Below are positions 1-8,169 of a DNA stretch of 64,000 bases, one piece after another (positions within the stretch are counted from its first letter, which is position 1; every line of letters starts with the position of its first letter). The notes below the pieces were generated by a model, which ran no database searches, was not told where the DNA came from, and saw only the letters and a program-made list of their open reading frames with translations. Source of the stretch: an uncultured Blautia sp. (GTDB lineage Bacteria > Bacillota > Clostridia > Lachnospirales > Lachnospiraceae); NCBI GenBank assembly GCA_958367245.1, contig CATXEA010000019.1:1-64000 (forward strand), in the 5' to 3' direction. A program made the position numbers and the translations under genes.

Positions 1-7
1 CTTGTTT

Positions 8-36
8 ATTTTAACACTTCGTTTTCATCTTGTCAA
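8..36 (-). promoter_or_regulatory. Strong leftward sigma-A promoter (proximal of three)
   Basis: On the minus strand TTGACA (31-36) and TAAAAT (8-13) are separated by exactly 17 bases, and an A-rich stretch like an UP element lies upstream. Transcription would start about at the left edge of the window and run out of it. The stacked arrangement resembles rRNA operon promoters of Firmicutes, so a stable-RNA operon probably lies to the left; this is inference. Confidence 0.75.
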
Positions 37-105
37 GTACTTTTTTCAACTTTTTCAAAATGTTTTTTTGAAGTATTTTGTGTTGTTGTTTTCAGCAACT
101 CTGAC

Positions 106-134
106 ATCTTATCATGTCCTTCGCTGTTTGTCAA
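106..134 (-). promoter_or_regulatory. Second leftward sigma-A promoter
   Basis: TTGACA (129-134), a 17-base spacer and TAAGAT (106-111) on the minus strand, again preceded by an A-tract. It is about 98 bases upstream of the first promoter and reads in the same direction. No gene lies between them. Confidence 0.7.
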
Positions 135-181
135 CACCTTTTTTCATTTTTTTCAAACTTTTTTGTCGTTTTCAAAATGAA

Positions 182-208
182 AAATCCGCCTCAATCAGAA
201 GCGGATTT
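182..208 (-). terminator. Terminator of the cvpA operon
   Basis: Perfect 8-base stem (182-189 with 201-208, AAATCCGC/GCGGATTT) and an 11-base loop, followed on the minus strand by a run of T. It lies about 90 bases beyond the cvpA stop codon and just inside the start of the third leftward promoter. Confidence 0.7.
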
Positions 209-209
209 C

Positions 210-238
210 AGTATAACATTCTCTTTTATATACGTCAA
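210..238 (-). promoter_or_regulatory. Third leftward sigma-A promoter
   Basis: TTGACG (233-238), a 17-base spacer and TATACT (210-215) on the minus strand, with repeated A-tracts upstream. Its predicted start point falls at the foot of the hairpin at 182-208, so its transcript would begin at or inside that hairpin. Confidence 0.6.
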
Positions 239-295
239 GTGTTTTTTTACAATTTTTTACATTTTTTCCAAGAAGCACATTATCCTGTCTTTTCT

Positions 296-1009
296 TTATA
301 CTTTGACACCATAAAAGATATTCATAAAGATGTCTATGAAGATGTCTTTTTCATACAGCCAGCTCAAAATACTGTCTCTCTCAATCATCTCAAGCCCTGC
401 CTTTCCAACCTCTGTATTACACAGAATTGTAAGCACAAGAAATGCTACCCATATGAAGATGACAGCTTTTGCAGCTCCAAGGACGCCTCCCGCCAGCTTG
501 TTGGCTCCCTTTATAACGGGAAGTCCGGCAATCAGATTCAACGCCCAGGTAATCATCCGAATCAAAAGCGTCGCCAGAACGAACGATACCAGAAAGGAAA
601 TTCCGTTCACAGCTACTCTGGACAGATATCCCGATACATAATCTGTAAAAGTCTCCACTGCAAGATAACGGTACATTTCCGCCGTATTATTGACTTCCAG
701 ATCATCTATGAGAAATCCCGGAAGATTCAGACTCTCCAGGATGCCATTCTGCTGCTCCCGGTCAGGGTGCGTTTCTTCTTTTCCCTGCAGCTCCACCATG
801 TTTCTGCAGCTCTCCTGTATGTTTTCATACACAGGTGTGTTTTCGCAGATAAATTCGTTCACATAAGGGTTTATAAACCATACGACCGCCATGGAGAGCA
901 CTACGCAAAACATGGAAACAACCTCTCTGACAAATCCCCTCCTGAATCCCATATAACAGGAGAATGCCACAAACACAGCCGCTGCAATGCCAAGCCACGT
1001 CCAGTCCAT
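296..1009 (-). CDS. CvpA family integral membrane protein
   Basis: This is a 237-residue membrane protein of the CvpA (colicin V production) family. Two N-terminal hydrophobic segments (about 5-20 and 29-46, with the family-typical GFRRGFVREV between them) and two later ones (about 138-158 and 172-195) are visible; the middle, about 50-135, is a polar insert and probably extracellular. The molecular function of Lachnospiraceae members is not established; homologues are linked to envelope homeostasis. The start has the Shine-Dalgarno AGGAGG seven bases upstream. It is the last gene of a three-gene operon with the DUF5711 and LysM proteins, only 9 bases after the preceding stop, which supports an envelope role. 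Confidence 0.85.
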   Translation of the reverse strand: MDWTWLGIAAAVFVAFSCYMGFRRGFVREVVSMFCVVLSMAVVWFINPYVNEFICENTPVYENIQESCRNMVELQGKEETHPDREQQNGILESLNLPGFLIDDLEVNNTAEMYRYLAVETFTDYVSGYLSRVAVNGISFLVSFVLATLLIRMITWALNLIAGLPVIKGANKLAGGVLGAAKAVIFIWVAFLVLTILCNTEVGKAGLEMIERDSILSWLYEKDIFIDIFMNIFYGVKV

Positions 1010-1018
1010 AGTTTCCTC

Positions 1019-2260
1019 CTAACTCAATTTAATCACATGAACTCCATTATCAAGTACCAGAAGATATTTATTCATACCCATTTTGAAAAAATCCTTAATG
1101 GTACCATCTACAGAGCCGGTATATTTTTCTACACCTCTGCTGTTCATCACACACATTTGAGAACTGTTGTACATCAGTATATATCCATCGCTCATCTCAA
1201 TGTGTGTATACGGAATATTGAAATCTTTTTTAAATTTCAATTTCCCGCCTGTAGAATATACTTCCATAGTATACTGCTTATTTTTATCATCATTTTTGAA
1301 AGCAAGACCAACGAGTTCCTCATCGTAGAATGTGCTGATAATTTCTCTATCCACCTCCACGCTCTCGCTTTCTTTCGGAATCTGCTTACCATTATACAAA
1401 GTAAAGCCATCATCCCTCAGCGCCACGGAACATCCGCCATCCAAATACTGAATCTGCGGAATCACAACGCCGTCATACGTAAAGCCACTGACAATCCTGT
1501 CTTCCTCATTCTGCCCTACATCTCCAAAATTATAAAACGCAACATAGCTTGTGGTCTGTCCTCCGTCCACGAACTGATAGGTCACCATCATTACAGCTCC
1601 GTCATCAGAAACCGCGACATCCAGCGGATAGCCCGGATCCTCGATACGCGTCTGATTTTCTGCAATCAGGCTTCCATCTTCTGCATAAAGATTAATCCAT
1701 GTATCATCGCCTCCATCAAGAATTGCAGCAACAAGACCACTTTCGGAAATTCTGGCTTTTACGATCGTATAAGAAGTCGTCACACTGCCGGTTCTTCCTT
1801 TTTTATCGTAAATCTGAAGCAGAGTACCGTCTCTGTCCGCAATAACAGCTCTTGTGCCGTTTACGTCTGCTACCGGGTTCTGCATCTCATATGTTTCGCT
1901 CCAGAGCGTCTCCAGTTTATTCGATACAAGAGACACGCCATCAGGACTGTAGCGCAAAATTTTCCCATCCAGCTCTTCATAATTTGTTGAAACAATATCT
2001 TCCTGTTCACTTGTTTTGAGTATTTTATACTCATTATAACTTCTTTTTTCCACATAAAGGAAAACGAGCAGCACTGCCGCAGCCGCAGTTCCAGCCGTTA
2101 TCAGCGCTTTCCTCAAGGCTTTTTTTCTATGGCGGCTCAGCTTTATCTGATAGCTGTCTGCCGCATCTCCTCCGCTTTGTCCCCTTGCCTGCTTCGCTTT
2201 TTCAGCCATTAACTTTCTTTTTTTGTATTTTCTTCGTATATTCTTGAATGTATTTGCCAT
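1019..2260 (-). CDS. DUF5711 family membrane-anchored protein
   Basis: 413 residues. The N-terminus is very basic and probably cytoplasmic (KYKKRK, SRHRKKALRK), followed by one transmembrane helix at about 51-70 and a long extracellular part made of short repeated beta-strand blocks (LRYSPDGVSL, LLQIYDKKGR, INLYAEDGSL), as in a beta-propeller. I recognise it as the DUF5711 family of Lachnospiraceae; no enzyme motif is visible. The position between a LysM protein and CvpA suggests a cell-surface role, which is inference. The propeller fold could be tested by structure prediction. Confidence 0.8.
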   Translation of the reverse strand: MANTFKNIRRKYKKRKLMAEKAKQARGQSGGDAADSYQIKLSRHRKKALRKALITAGTAAAAVLLVFLYVEKRSYNEYKILKTSEQEDIVSTNYEELDGKILRYSPDGVSLVSNKLETLWSETYEMQNPVADVNGTRAVIADRDGTLLQIYDKKGRTGSVTTSYTIVKARISESGLVAAILDGGDDTWINLYAEDGSLIAENQTRIEDPGYPLDVAVSDDGAVMMVTYQFVDGGQTTSYVAFYNFGDVGQNEEDRIVSGFTYDGVVIPQIQYLDGGCSVALRDDGFTLYNGKQIPKESESVEVDREIISTFYDEELVGLAFKNDDKNKQYTMEVYSTGGKLKFKKDFNIPYTHIEMSDGYILMYNSSQMCVMNSRGVEKYTGSVDGTIKDFFKMGMNKYLLVLDNGVHVIKLS

Positions 2261-2341
2261 CTTTCATCCTTACCTTATACTTTTTGTGCATATTTATATG
2301 CTCCTGCTGTTTTTATAACAGAAGCATTATAACATACTTTT

Positions 2342-3601
2342 CTAGGGTAATACAATTACTTGTCCCGGATAAATGATTTCCTCCAGCGAAAGCCCGTTAA
2401 GACGGCAAATCTCAGCCATAGCGTCCATATTCCCGTAACGCGCCATACTAATTTGAAAAAGCGTGTCTCCCGGTTTAATCACATAAGATTCATGTATCCC
2501 CCCGGAAGAAACCTCGGTTTCATTTTTCTTTTCCTCAAGAGCCTTTCGTCTCTGCGCTTTCCTGACATCAGACTCTTCCCTGTAAATTTCATCTCCCGAT
2601 GCTGCACTATCCTCTTCTTTTTGTATTTTTTCCCGTTCAGGAGATTTTGTCACAGAAGGACTCTGTGTCGGGGTTATATCTTTTTTCTTTGGAAGCTGAG
2701 TCGGAATCGTATTTTTCTTTAATACAGCCCCCTCCGAACTCTTTATCTCCTGTGTAGGTACGGGAGTTACTTCTTCCACAATAACAGATGACGCCTGCCT
2801 GATTTCCGTTTCAATACTTTTCATACTCTGGTAGTTGCGATAAAAATTCACTCCAACAAGAAGTACGGCAGCCGCAAGGCAGGCAGTCGCCGCATAAGAA
2901 AAAACAGAAGCTCTTTCCTGAGCATCCTGCTTCTTATCTGTTATGATCCTTCGGAAGTTCTTCACAGCCTTATCTTCACATTTCTCCGCCTCTCCAGTCT
3001 GCAGTTCGCCGTTTTTTTCTATCATGTATGCCTGCATCTGCGGATTCTTTTCATAAAAAATATAATATCCGCCCTGCTTTTCCATAACTCCGTTTTCGTA
3101 ACGGAAAAAAGCATCTTCCCGCTCCTGCGGCTCCATAATCATAAGCACTTTTTCTCCTCCAAAGTGCTTCAGATGAACTCTGGTAAAAATTTCACTGGAT
3201 TCCACAGGAATCTGAGGCTGAGAAAAGAACCACCCTGCAACTTCCTGTTCTGCAAAATATTTTTCCTGCTCTTCATGTACCTTCTGCCAGATTTCATCCG
3301 TAAAGTCAATATGGTCTGCTGCCGCCTCCATATTCTCCACTATCAGAGCTCCCCTGATAAAAAGCCATGAGGTTCCGGCATACCATCTGGATTCTCCGGT
3401 AAGCACTGCCACCCGGGCTTTCTGACCGTCCTTTTCCTCTGCAGACCGTGCCAGACGAACCAGAAACGTGTATACATAGTCTTCAATGTAGATTTTGCTG
3501 TTTTCATCTGACTGACCAATCTGTCGTATATTCCTTGGAATCTGAACAGCCGTTTCTTCCTGTTCTTCCCTGTTTTCCTCTTTATAAATGACCTCTATCA
3601 T
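2342..3601 (-). CDS. Membrane LysM protein with degenerate JAMM/MPN-like N-terminal domain
   Basis: 419 residues in three parts. Residues about 40-200 resemble an MPN/JAB (JAMM) fold: a strand pair around VAVLTG, then VAGWFFSQPQIP followed by EKVLMIMEPQ and AFFRYENGVM, which align by eye with the JAMM core GWYHSHP...VALVVDP...FFRW. The two metal-binding histidines are replaced (F and Q), so it should be catalytically dead. A transmembrane helix follows at about 232-252, then a Pro/Thr/Lys-rich linker, then a C-terminal LysM domain (last 47 residues, KPGDTLFQISMARYG) that binds peptidoglycan. The topology places the JAMM-like part inside and LysM outside the membrane. First gene of the operon with DUF5711 and cvpA. 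Confidence 0.8.
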   Translation of the reverse strand: MIEVIYKEENREEQEETAVQIPRNIRQIGQSDENSKIYIEDYVYTFLVRLARSAEEKDGQKARVAVLTGESRWYAGTSWLFIRGALIVENMEAAADHIDFTDEIWQKVHEEQEKYFAEQEVAGWFFSQPQIPVESSEIFTRVHLKHFGGEKVLMIMEPQEREDAFFRYENGVMEKQGGYYIFYEKNPQMQAYMIEKNGELQTGEAEKCEDKAVKNFRRIITDKKQDAQERASVFSYAATACLAAAVLLVGVNFYRNYQSMKSIETEIRQASSVIVEEVTPVPTQEIKSSEGAVLKKNTIPTQLPKKKDITPTQSPSVTKSPEREKIQKEEDSAASGDEIYREESDVRKAQRRKALEEKKNETEVSSGGIHESYVIKPGDTLFQISMARYGNMDAMAEICRLNGLSLEEIIYPGQVIVLP

Positions 3602-3647
3602 ATCACCTCACCCCTTCGGGTATCAGCATAACATATGAAAAACGCAG

Positions 3648-3677
3648 ATTTTAGCATTTCCTGCACCGGAAATCCAA
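3648..3677 (-). promoter_or_regulatory. Promoter of the LysM-DUF5711-cvpA operon
   Basis: TTGGAT (3672-3677), 18-base spacer with an extended TGC and TAAAAT (3648-3653) on the minus strand. It lies about 47 bases upstream of the LysM start codon, and no other good match is present in this gap. Confidence 0.5.
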
Positions 3678-3733
3678 TAATTTAACGACAGTTTTTGCAC
3701 CTTCGCTTTCCTGATTCTGATTTTCGGAGGCAG

Positions 3734-3764
3734 TGCATATTTTTTCCAGAAACAGGATATGATA
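3734..3764 (+). promoter_or_regulatory. Candidate forespore (sigma-F/G) promoter of yyaC
   Basis: TGCATA (3734-3739), an 18-base spacer and TATGATA (3758-3764) match the sigma-G pattern TGMATR-N17/18-CATNNTA except for one base. No sigma-A promoter of similar quality is visible before yyaC. The Bacillus homologue is expressed in the forespore, so the match fits expectation. Confidence 0.4.
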
Positions 3765-3799
3765 AAGCAACAGTTACCAAACGGAAGGAAATAAATCCC

Positions 3800-4387
3800 A
3801 TGACATTTTTTGTAAACGCCAGCAAAGAACACTCTCCCAGCCAGATTGCCTATCTTCTGAAAAAATGTATCCTGCACCATCCCGGTCAATGGTCCGATCT
3901 TGTTTTCCTGTGCATCGGTACAGACAGAATGACCGGAGACTGTCTGGGACCTTACATCGGCAGGGAATTAAGCCGGTTGGAAAAACAGAACATGTTTGTT
4001 TACGGAACTCTGGAACACCCGGTTCACGCCCTGAATCTTGGAAAAATATTAAAGACAGTGAAAGCCGCGCATCCAAACGCCCTGATTATTGCCATCGACG
4101 CCTCTCTCGGACAAAAAAAGCACCTGGGGTATGTGACCATCGCAAATGGAGCACTTTACCCAGGCGCCGGAGTTCAAAAGGAGCTCCCCCCTGTAGGAGA
4201 TATTCATATCACAGGTATCGTAAATATCGGAGGTATTCTGGAACAGCTTACGCTCTCCACTACCAGACTCTCCACTGTGATCTCTCTTGCAGATACCATC
4301 ACACAGGGAATCCTTCTGCTGCTGTCTGCGTCAAATGCCGCACAGCCTCAGAAGCAGGATTATACGAACTCTTTTATCTGTTTGTAG
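3800..4387 (+). CDS. yyaC: YyaC family spore protease (DUF1256)
   Basis: 195 residues of the YyaC/DUF1256 family, which is related to the germination protease GPR and is restricted to spore formers. The family-typical blocks are visible: VFLCIGTDRMTGDCLGP near residue 34, VYGTLEHPVHALNL, IIAIDASLG, and the glycine-rich PGAGVQKELPPVGD. I chose the ATG at 3800 because GGAAGGA lies just upstream and upstream codons are not conserved. It stands alone on the plus strand, diverging from the LysM operon, and its last 28 bases overlap the 3' end of the converging transketolase gene. Confidence 0.85.
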   Translation: MTFFVNASKEHSPSQIAYLLKKCILHHPGQWSDLVFLCIGTDRMTGDCLGPYIGRELSRLEKQNMFVYGTLEHPVHALNLGKILKTVKAAHPNALIIAIDASLGQKKHLGYVTIANGALYPGAGVQKELPPVGDIHITGIVNIGGILEQLTLSTTRLSTVISLADTITQGILLLLSASNAAQPQKQDYTNSFICL

Positions 4388-5298
4388 ATGCCTTCTGCAT
4401 CAAGACCATATTTCTCAAGAAGAGCTGCTGCAGGACCTGATTCACCGAATACATCGTTTACACCAATACGTTTCACAGGTACCGGAGCTTTCTCAGCAAG
4501 GCACTCGCATACAGCGCCGCCAAGACCACCGATAATGGAATGTTCCTCTACAGTCACTACCTTTCCTGTTTCTTTGGCTGCTGCTGTAACCAGTTCTTCA
4601 TCAAGAGGTTTAATTGTATGAATATTGATTACTTTTGCTTCGATTCCATCAGCAGCAAGTTTCTCAGCAGCTTCAAGAGACGGAGCAACACAAAGACCAT
4701 TCGCAATGATTGTAAGGTCTTTTCCTTCACGGAGAACAATACCTTTACCTAATTCGAATTTATAATCCGGCTTGTCATTGATAACCGGAACTGCAAGACG
4801 TCCAAATCTCATATATACAGGACCAACGTGCTGATAAGCTGCCTCTACCATAGCTTTGGCTTCAATATCATCTGAAGGGCAGGCAACTACCATGCCCGGA
4901 ACAGCTCTCATAAGCGCAAAGTCTTCACAGCACTGATGAGTAGCGCCGTCTTCTCCTACAGAAATTCCGCCGTGAGTAGCGCCGATTTTTACATTTAATT
5001 TCGGATATGCAACAGAGTTACGAACCTGCTCGAAAGCACGGCCTGCTGCAAACATCGCAAAAGTACTTGCAAAAGGAACTTTCCCTGTAGCTGCAAGTCC
5101 CGCTGCAATACCAACCATGTTACACTCTGCAATACCGCAGTCGATGTGGCGTTCCGGGAATTCTTTTTTAAACATTCCTGTCTGGGTAGCTGCAGCAAGG
5201 TCAGCGTCAAGAACTACCACGTTATCATATTTTTTTCCTAATTCAATCAGAGCCGCACCGTAGCTTGCTCTTGTAGCGATTTTCTTTACTTCTGACAT
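4360..5298 (-). CDS. Transketolase, C-terminal subunit (pyrimidine/TPP-binding half)
   Basis: 312 residues covering the pyrimidine-binding and C-terminal domains of transketolase (EC 2.2.1.1). With the N-terminal subunit encoded immediately upstream it forms the split enzyme that moves two-carbon units between sugar phosphates in the non-oxidative pentose phosphate pathway. DCGIAECNMVGIAAGLA is the pyrimidine-domain block holding the glutamate that activates thiamine diphosphate, and HGGISVGEDGATHQ follows. Start ATG overlaps the end of the upstream subunit by 13 bases, so the two are translationally coupled. The 3' end overlaps yyaC tail-to-tail. Confidence 0.93.
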   Translation of the reverse strand: MSEVKKIATRASYGAALIELGKKYDNVVVLDADLAAATQTGMFKKEFPERHIDCGIAECNMVGIAAGLAATGKVPFASTFAMFAAGRAFEQVRNSVAYPKLNVKIGATHGGISVGEDGATHQCCEDFALMRAVPGMVVACPSDDIEAKAMVEAAYQHVGPVYMRFGRLAVPVINDKPDYKFELGKGIVLREGKDLTIIANGLCVAPSLEAAEKLAADGIEAKVINIHTIKPLDEELVTAAAKETGKVVTVEEHSIIGGLGGAVCECLAEKAPVPVKRIGVNDVFGESGPAAALLEKYGLDAEGIYKQIKEFV

Positions 5299-6125
5299 AA
5301 TGCTTCACCTGCCTTTTCTAAGTCTGCCATAGCAACTGCATACTCCTCATCGTTCGGAGCTTTTCCGTGCCAGCCTGCCTGGTTTTCCATGAAGGAAACG
5401 CCTTTTCCTTTTACTGTTTTCATAATAATTGCCGTAGGCATTCCCTTTGTAGCCTTCGCTTCGTCAAAAGCTGCTTTTAACTGCTCCATATCATTTCCGT
5501 CCGCAACATTAATCACATGGAAGTTAAATGCTTCAAATTTCTTGTCGATTGGGTATGGAGAACATACGTCGTCGATTTTTCCGTCAATCTGCAGTCCGTT
5601 GTTATCCACGATTACCACAAGATTGTCAAGCTGTCTGTGGCCAGCGAACATTGCTGCCTCCCAGACCTGTCCTTCCTGAATCTCTCCATCGCCGAGAAGT
5701 GTATATACGCGATAGCTTTCATTGCTCATTTTAGCAGAAAGAGCCATTCCTACTGCCGCAGAGATTCCCTGTCCGAGAGAACCGCTGGACATATCTACAC
5801 CCGGAATATGTTTCATATCCGGATGTCCCTGTAAATAAGAGCCGAGGTGACGGAGTGTCTTTAAATCCTCAACCGGGAAAAAGCCTCTGTGGGCAAGGGT
5901 GGAATAAAGTCCCGGAGCAGTGTGTCCTTTGGAAAGAACGAAACGGTCGCGGTCTGCCTTCTTCGGGTCTTTCGGGTCAATATTCATTTCTTCAAAATAT
6001 AAGTAGGTGAACAGGTCTGCTGCTGATAAGGAACCGCCCGGATGGCCGGCTTTTGCAGCATGAACGGATGTTACGATGCCCTTGCGGACTTCGTTTGCAA
6101 TTTTCTGAAGTTCTAATTTCTCCAT
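5286..6125 (-). CDS. Transketolase, N-terminal subunit (diphosphate-binding half)
   Basis: 279 residues of the TPP-diphosphate-binding half of transketolase. The metal/TPP motif GDGEIQEG (residues 145-152) through DNNGLQ (174-179) is present, as is the substrate/TPP histidine in KGHTAPGLY. AAGG-type Shine-Dalgarno AAAGGAG precedes the start. It sits in the order aldolase, N-subunit, C-subunit, 34 bases after the aldolase gene, so the operon covers the transketolase/transaldolase steps linking pentose phosphates with glycolysis. Confidence 0.93.
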   Translation of the reverse strand: MEKLELQKIANEVRKGIVTSVHAAKAGHPGGSLSAADLFTYLYFEEMNIDPKDPKKADRDRFVLSKGHTAPGLYSTLAHRGFFPVEDLKTLRHLGSYLQGHPDMKHIPGVDMSSGSLGQGISAAVGMALSAKMSNESYRVYTLLGDGEIQEGQVWEAAMFAGHRQLDNLVVIVDNNGLQIDGKIDDVCSPYPIDKKFEAFNFHVINVADGNDMEQLKAAFDEAKATKGMPTAIIMKTVKGKGVSFMENQAGWHGKAPNDEEYAVAMADLEKAGEALCQK

Positions 6126-6159
6126 TTTATACTTCTCCTTTAATTATTTGCAGATACTA

Positions 6160-6813
6160 TTATTCCCCAAAGACTGCAATGTAGTCTTTCTGGAATTTTT
6201 CAATACCCGCGTCTGTCAGAGGATGTTTTGTCATCTGCTCAAGTACGCTGTAAGGTACAGTCGCAATGTCAGCGCCTGCAAGCGCACAGTCTGTTACATG
6301 GATTGGATTTCTTACGCTTGCCGCAATAATCTCTGTGTCGATTCCCGCTACCGCAAAAATCTCTGCAATCTCACGGATAAGGTCTGTTCCTCTTACGGAG
6401 ATATCATCCAGTCTTCCAAGAAATGGAGATACATAGGTAGCGCCTGCTCTTGCTGCCAGAAGCGCCTGATTTGCAGAGAAAATCAGGGTTACATTTGTTT
6501 TGATTCCTTCTGCTGTAAGAGCTTTACATGCTTTCAGTCCCTCTACTGTCATAGGGATTTTAACTACCATGTTTGGATGAATTGCTGCAATCTCGCGTCC
6601 TTCTTTAATCATTCCTTCTGCGTCAACAGTTGTTGCTTTTACTTCGCCGCTGATTGGTCCGTCTACGATAGAAGCGATTTCTTTGATAACCTCGTTAAAA
6701 TCTCTTCCTTCTTTTGCAATCAGAGACGGGTTTGTTGTAACGCCGCAGATGATTCCCATGTCGTTTGCTTTTCTGATGTCTTCTACCTTTGCTGTGTCAA
6801 TAAAAAATCTCAT
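6160..6813 (-). CDS. fsa: Fructose-6-phosphate aldolase / small transaldolase
   Basis: 217 residues, the short single-domain transaldolase type (TalC/FSA, TIM barrel). The Schiff-base lysine is K85 in VVKIPMT, and MRFFIDTAKVEDI and GVTTNPSL are typical family blocks. Members act either as transaldolase or as fructose-6-phosphate aldolase; next to split transketolase the transaldolase role is more likely in the cell. It is the first gene of the operon with both transketolase subunits and has a strong promoter upstream. Confidence 0.9.
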   Translation of the reverse strand: MRFFIDTAKVEDIRKANDMGIICGVTTNPSLIAKEGRDFNEVIKEIASIVDGPISGEVKATTVDAEGMIKEGREIAAIHPNMVVKIPMTVEGLKACKALTAEGIKTNVTLIFSANQALLAARAGATYVSPFLGRLDDISVRGTDLIREIAEIFAVAGIDTEIIAASVRNPIHVTDCALAGADIATVPYSVLEQMTKHPLTDAGIEKFQKDYIAVFGE

Positions 6814-6861
6814 TTCTTTTTCCTCCTGTTTTTAGCTTTTGCCGTGTTTTCTGATGATTTC

Positions 6862-6889
6862 ATTATAGCAAATTCTGTTCACAGGTCAA
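6862..6889 (-). promoter_or_regulatory. Promoter of the transaldolase-transketolase operon
   Basis: Minus-strand TTGACC (6884-6889), 16-base spacer and TATAAT (6862-6867). The predicted start is about 42 bases before the aldolase start codon. The spacer contains the small inverted repeat CTGT-GA-ACAG, which could be an operator half, though this is weak. Confidence 0.65.
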
Positions 6890-6904
6890 GATAAGGCAAT
6901 TTTT

Positions 6905-6925
6905 ATTAATAAATATTCTATTAAT
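6905..6925. repeat. Inverted repeat upstream of the fsa promoter
   Basis: ATTAATA (6905-6911) and TATTAAT (6919-6925) with a 7-base centre lie 16 bases upstream of the -35 box, between the LacI-type regulator gene and its neighbouring sugar-phosphate operon. The whole gap is extremely AT-rich, so chance is possible. A regulator site is only a suggestion. Confidence 0.3.
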
Positions 6926-7059
6926 AATTATCATTTTTATTAATTCAAACAGTGATAAAAGCCATTTTTTTAACATGTGTATATATTTTTTTGTATTTTA
7001 TTGACGGTTCGTTCAAAATTATTAATAATAATTTTTTTACGAATATTAAATTAATTTTT

Positions 7060-8157
7060 TTACAGTTCTTTCCTTACCCGGGCATACCCCGTAGTTTTTC
7101 TTGAAATCAGCTTCGGCGTATACTCGATATTGTACAAACTCGCAGGCATCATATCCATAAGAAAATGGTCGCTTGTATCAATCTTGCGGATAATGATGTC
7201 GCAGGCATCCCTTCCCTTAAGCGCAACAAAATGGTCTATCGTCGTAAGAGAAATCCTCTGGATACCGGAATAAAAAATATTGTCGCATCCGATAACGGAT
7301 ACGTCTCTGGGCACGTGAAGCCTCGCTTCCCTCAGAGCATCCAGCGCTCCAATCGCCATCATGTCATTCTGTCCGGCGATTGCCGTAAATTCCTCTCCGT
7401 CACGAAGAAGCTCCATCGTAAGACGATATCCCATAGAATATTCCGTATCCATAGAAGGACTTTGTCTGTCTATAGCCTCGTCCGCAGCTTTAATAATCAC
7501 ACAGTCCTTCAGCCCTTCTTTTTCGAATTCCCGGACAAAACCGTCTACCCTTTTGCTCCTCTGCCACTGCCTTCTCGTAAGAGGCGGAGTAATAAACGCC
7601 ACTTTACGGTGCCCCAGATCAAGGAGATGACGGGCCATCATCTTCCCCACCACTGTGTTGTCCTGATTAATGGCGTCCACCGTGGTAGTTTTTTCTTTGT
7701 TGCTGATGATTACAAGGGGAATTTCTTTTGCAAGCTCTTCTACCTGCCCCTGAAAATCAGGATGAGGATTACATGCGTAAATAATCCCCTGAGGCTGCAT
7801 TGCAGGCATCATTTTCAGATATTTTTCTTCCAGCTTTGCATCCCTTTGCGTATTACAGATAAACACGCCGAACCCCTGCTTATTAGCCACTGATTCTATT
7901 CCCTGAAGCAAAAGTACATAATAGGGGCTTGTCAGAGTCGGGCAAAAGACAACTATAAGCTTTTCTTTCTTATTTTCTTTTCGATTTTTCCGGCTTGGAA
8001 GCCGGTAGCCAAGTTCTCTTGCCGCCTGCTCCACCCGCTCTACGGTTTCTCTCGAAAAAGATACATTATACTTTTTGTTCAGAACCATAGACACAGTAGC
8101 CTGAGAAACACCGGCTCTTTTTGCAACATCTGAAGACGTTGCTTTTTTTCTTGCCAA
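7060..8157 (-). CDS. LacI family transcriptional regulator
   Basis: 365 residues. The N-terminal helix-turn-helix is clear (SSDVAKRAGVSQATVSMVLN, residues 8-27), followed by the hinge and a periplasmic-binding-protein-like effector domain (LIVVFCPTLTSPYYVLLLQG, later FTAIAGQNDMMAIGALDALR and VSVIGCDNI). It probably represses a sugar operon in response to a sugar ligand. It starts 12 bases after recR and so is cotranscribed with dnaX-ybaB-recR, an odd pairing. The adjacent transaldolase/transketolase operon is the natural candidate target, by location only. Confidence 0.9.
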   Translation of the reverse strand: MARKKATSSDVAKRAGVSQATVSMVLNKKYNVSFSRETVERVEQAARELGYRLPSRKNRKENKKEKLIVVFCPTLTSPYYVLLLQGIESVANKQGFGVFICNTQRDAKLEEKYLKMMPAMQPQGIIYACNPHPDFQGQVEELAKEIPLVIISNKEKTTTVDAINQDNTVVGKMMARHLLDLGHRKVAFITPPLTRRQWQRSKRVDGFVREFEKEGLKDCVIIKAADEAIDRQSPSMDTEYSMGYRLTMELLRDGEEFTAIAGQNDMMAIGALDALREARLHVPRDVSVIGCDNIFYSGIQRISLTTIDHFVALKGRDACDIIIRKIDTSDHFLMDMMPASLYNIEYTPKLISRKTTGYARVRKEL

Positions 8158-8169
8158 AGAAATTCCCCC

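Noticed and set aside
2..1990. 662-codon plus-strand open frame over cvpA and the DUF5711 gene
   Set aside because: It is antisense to two recognisable genes, has no ribosome site and its translation is a basic His/Arg-rich shadow with no family.
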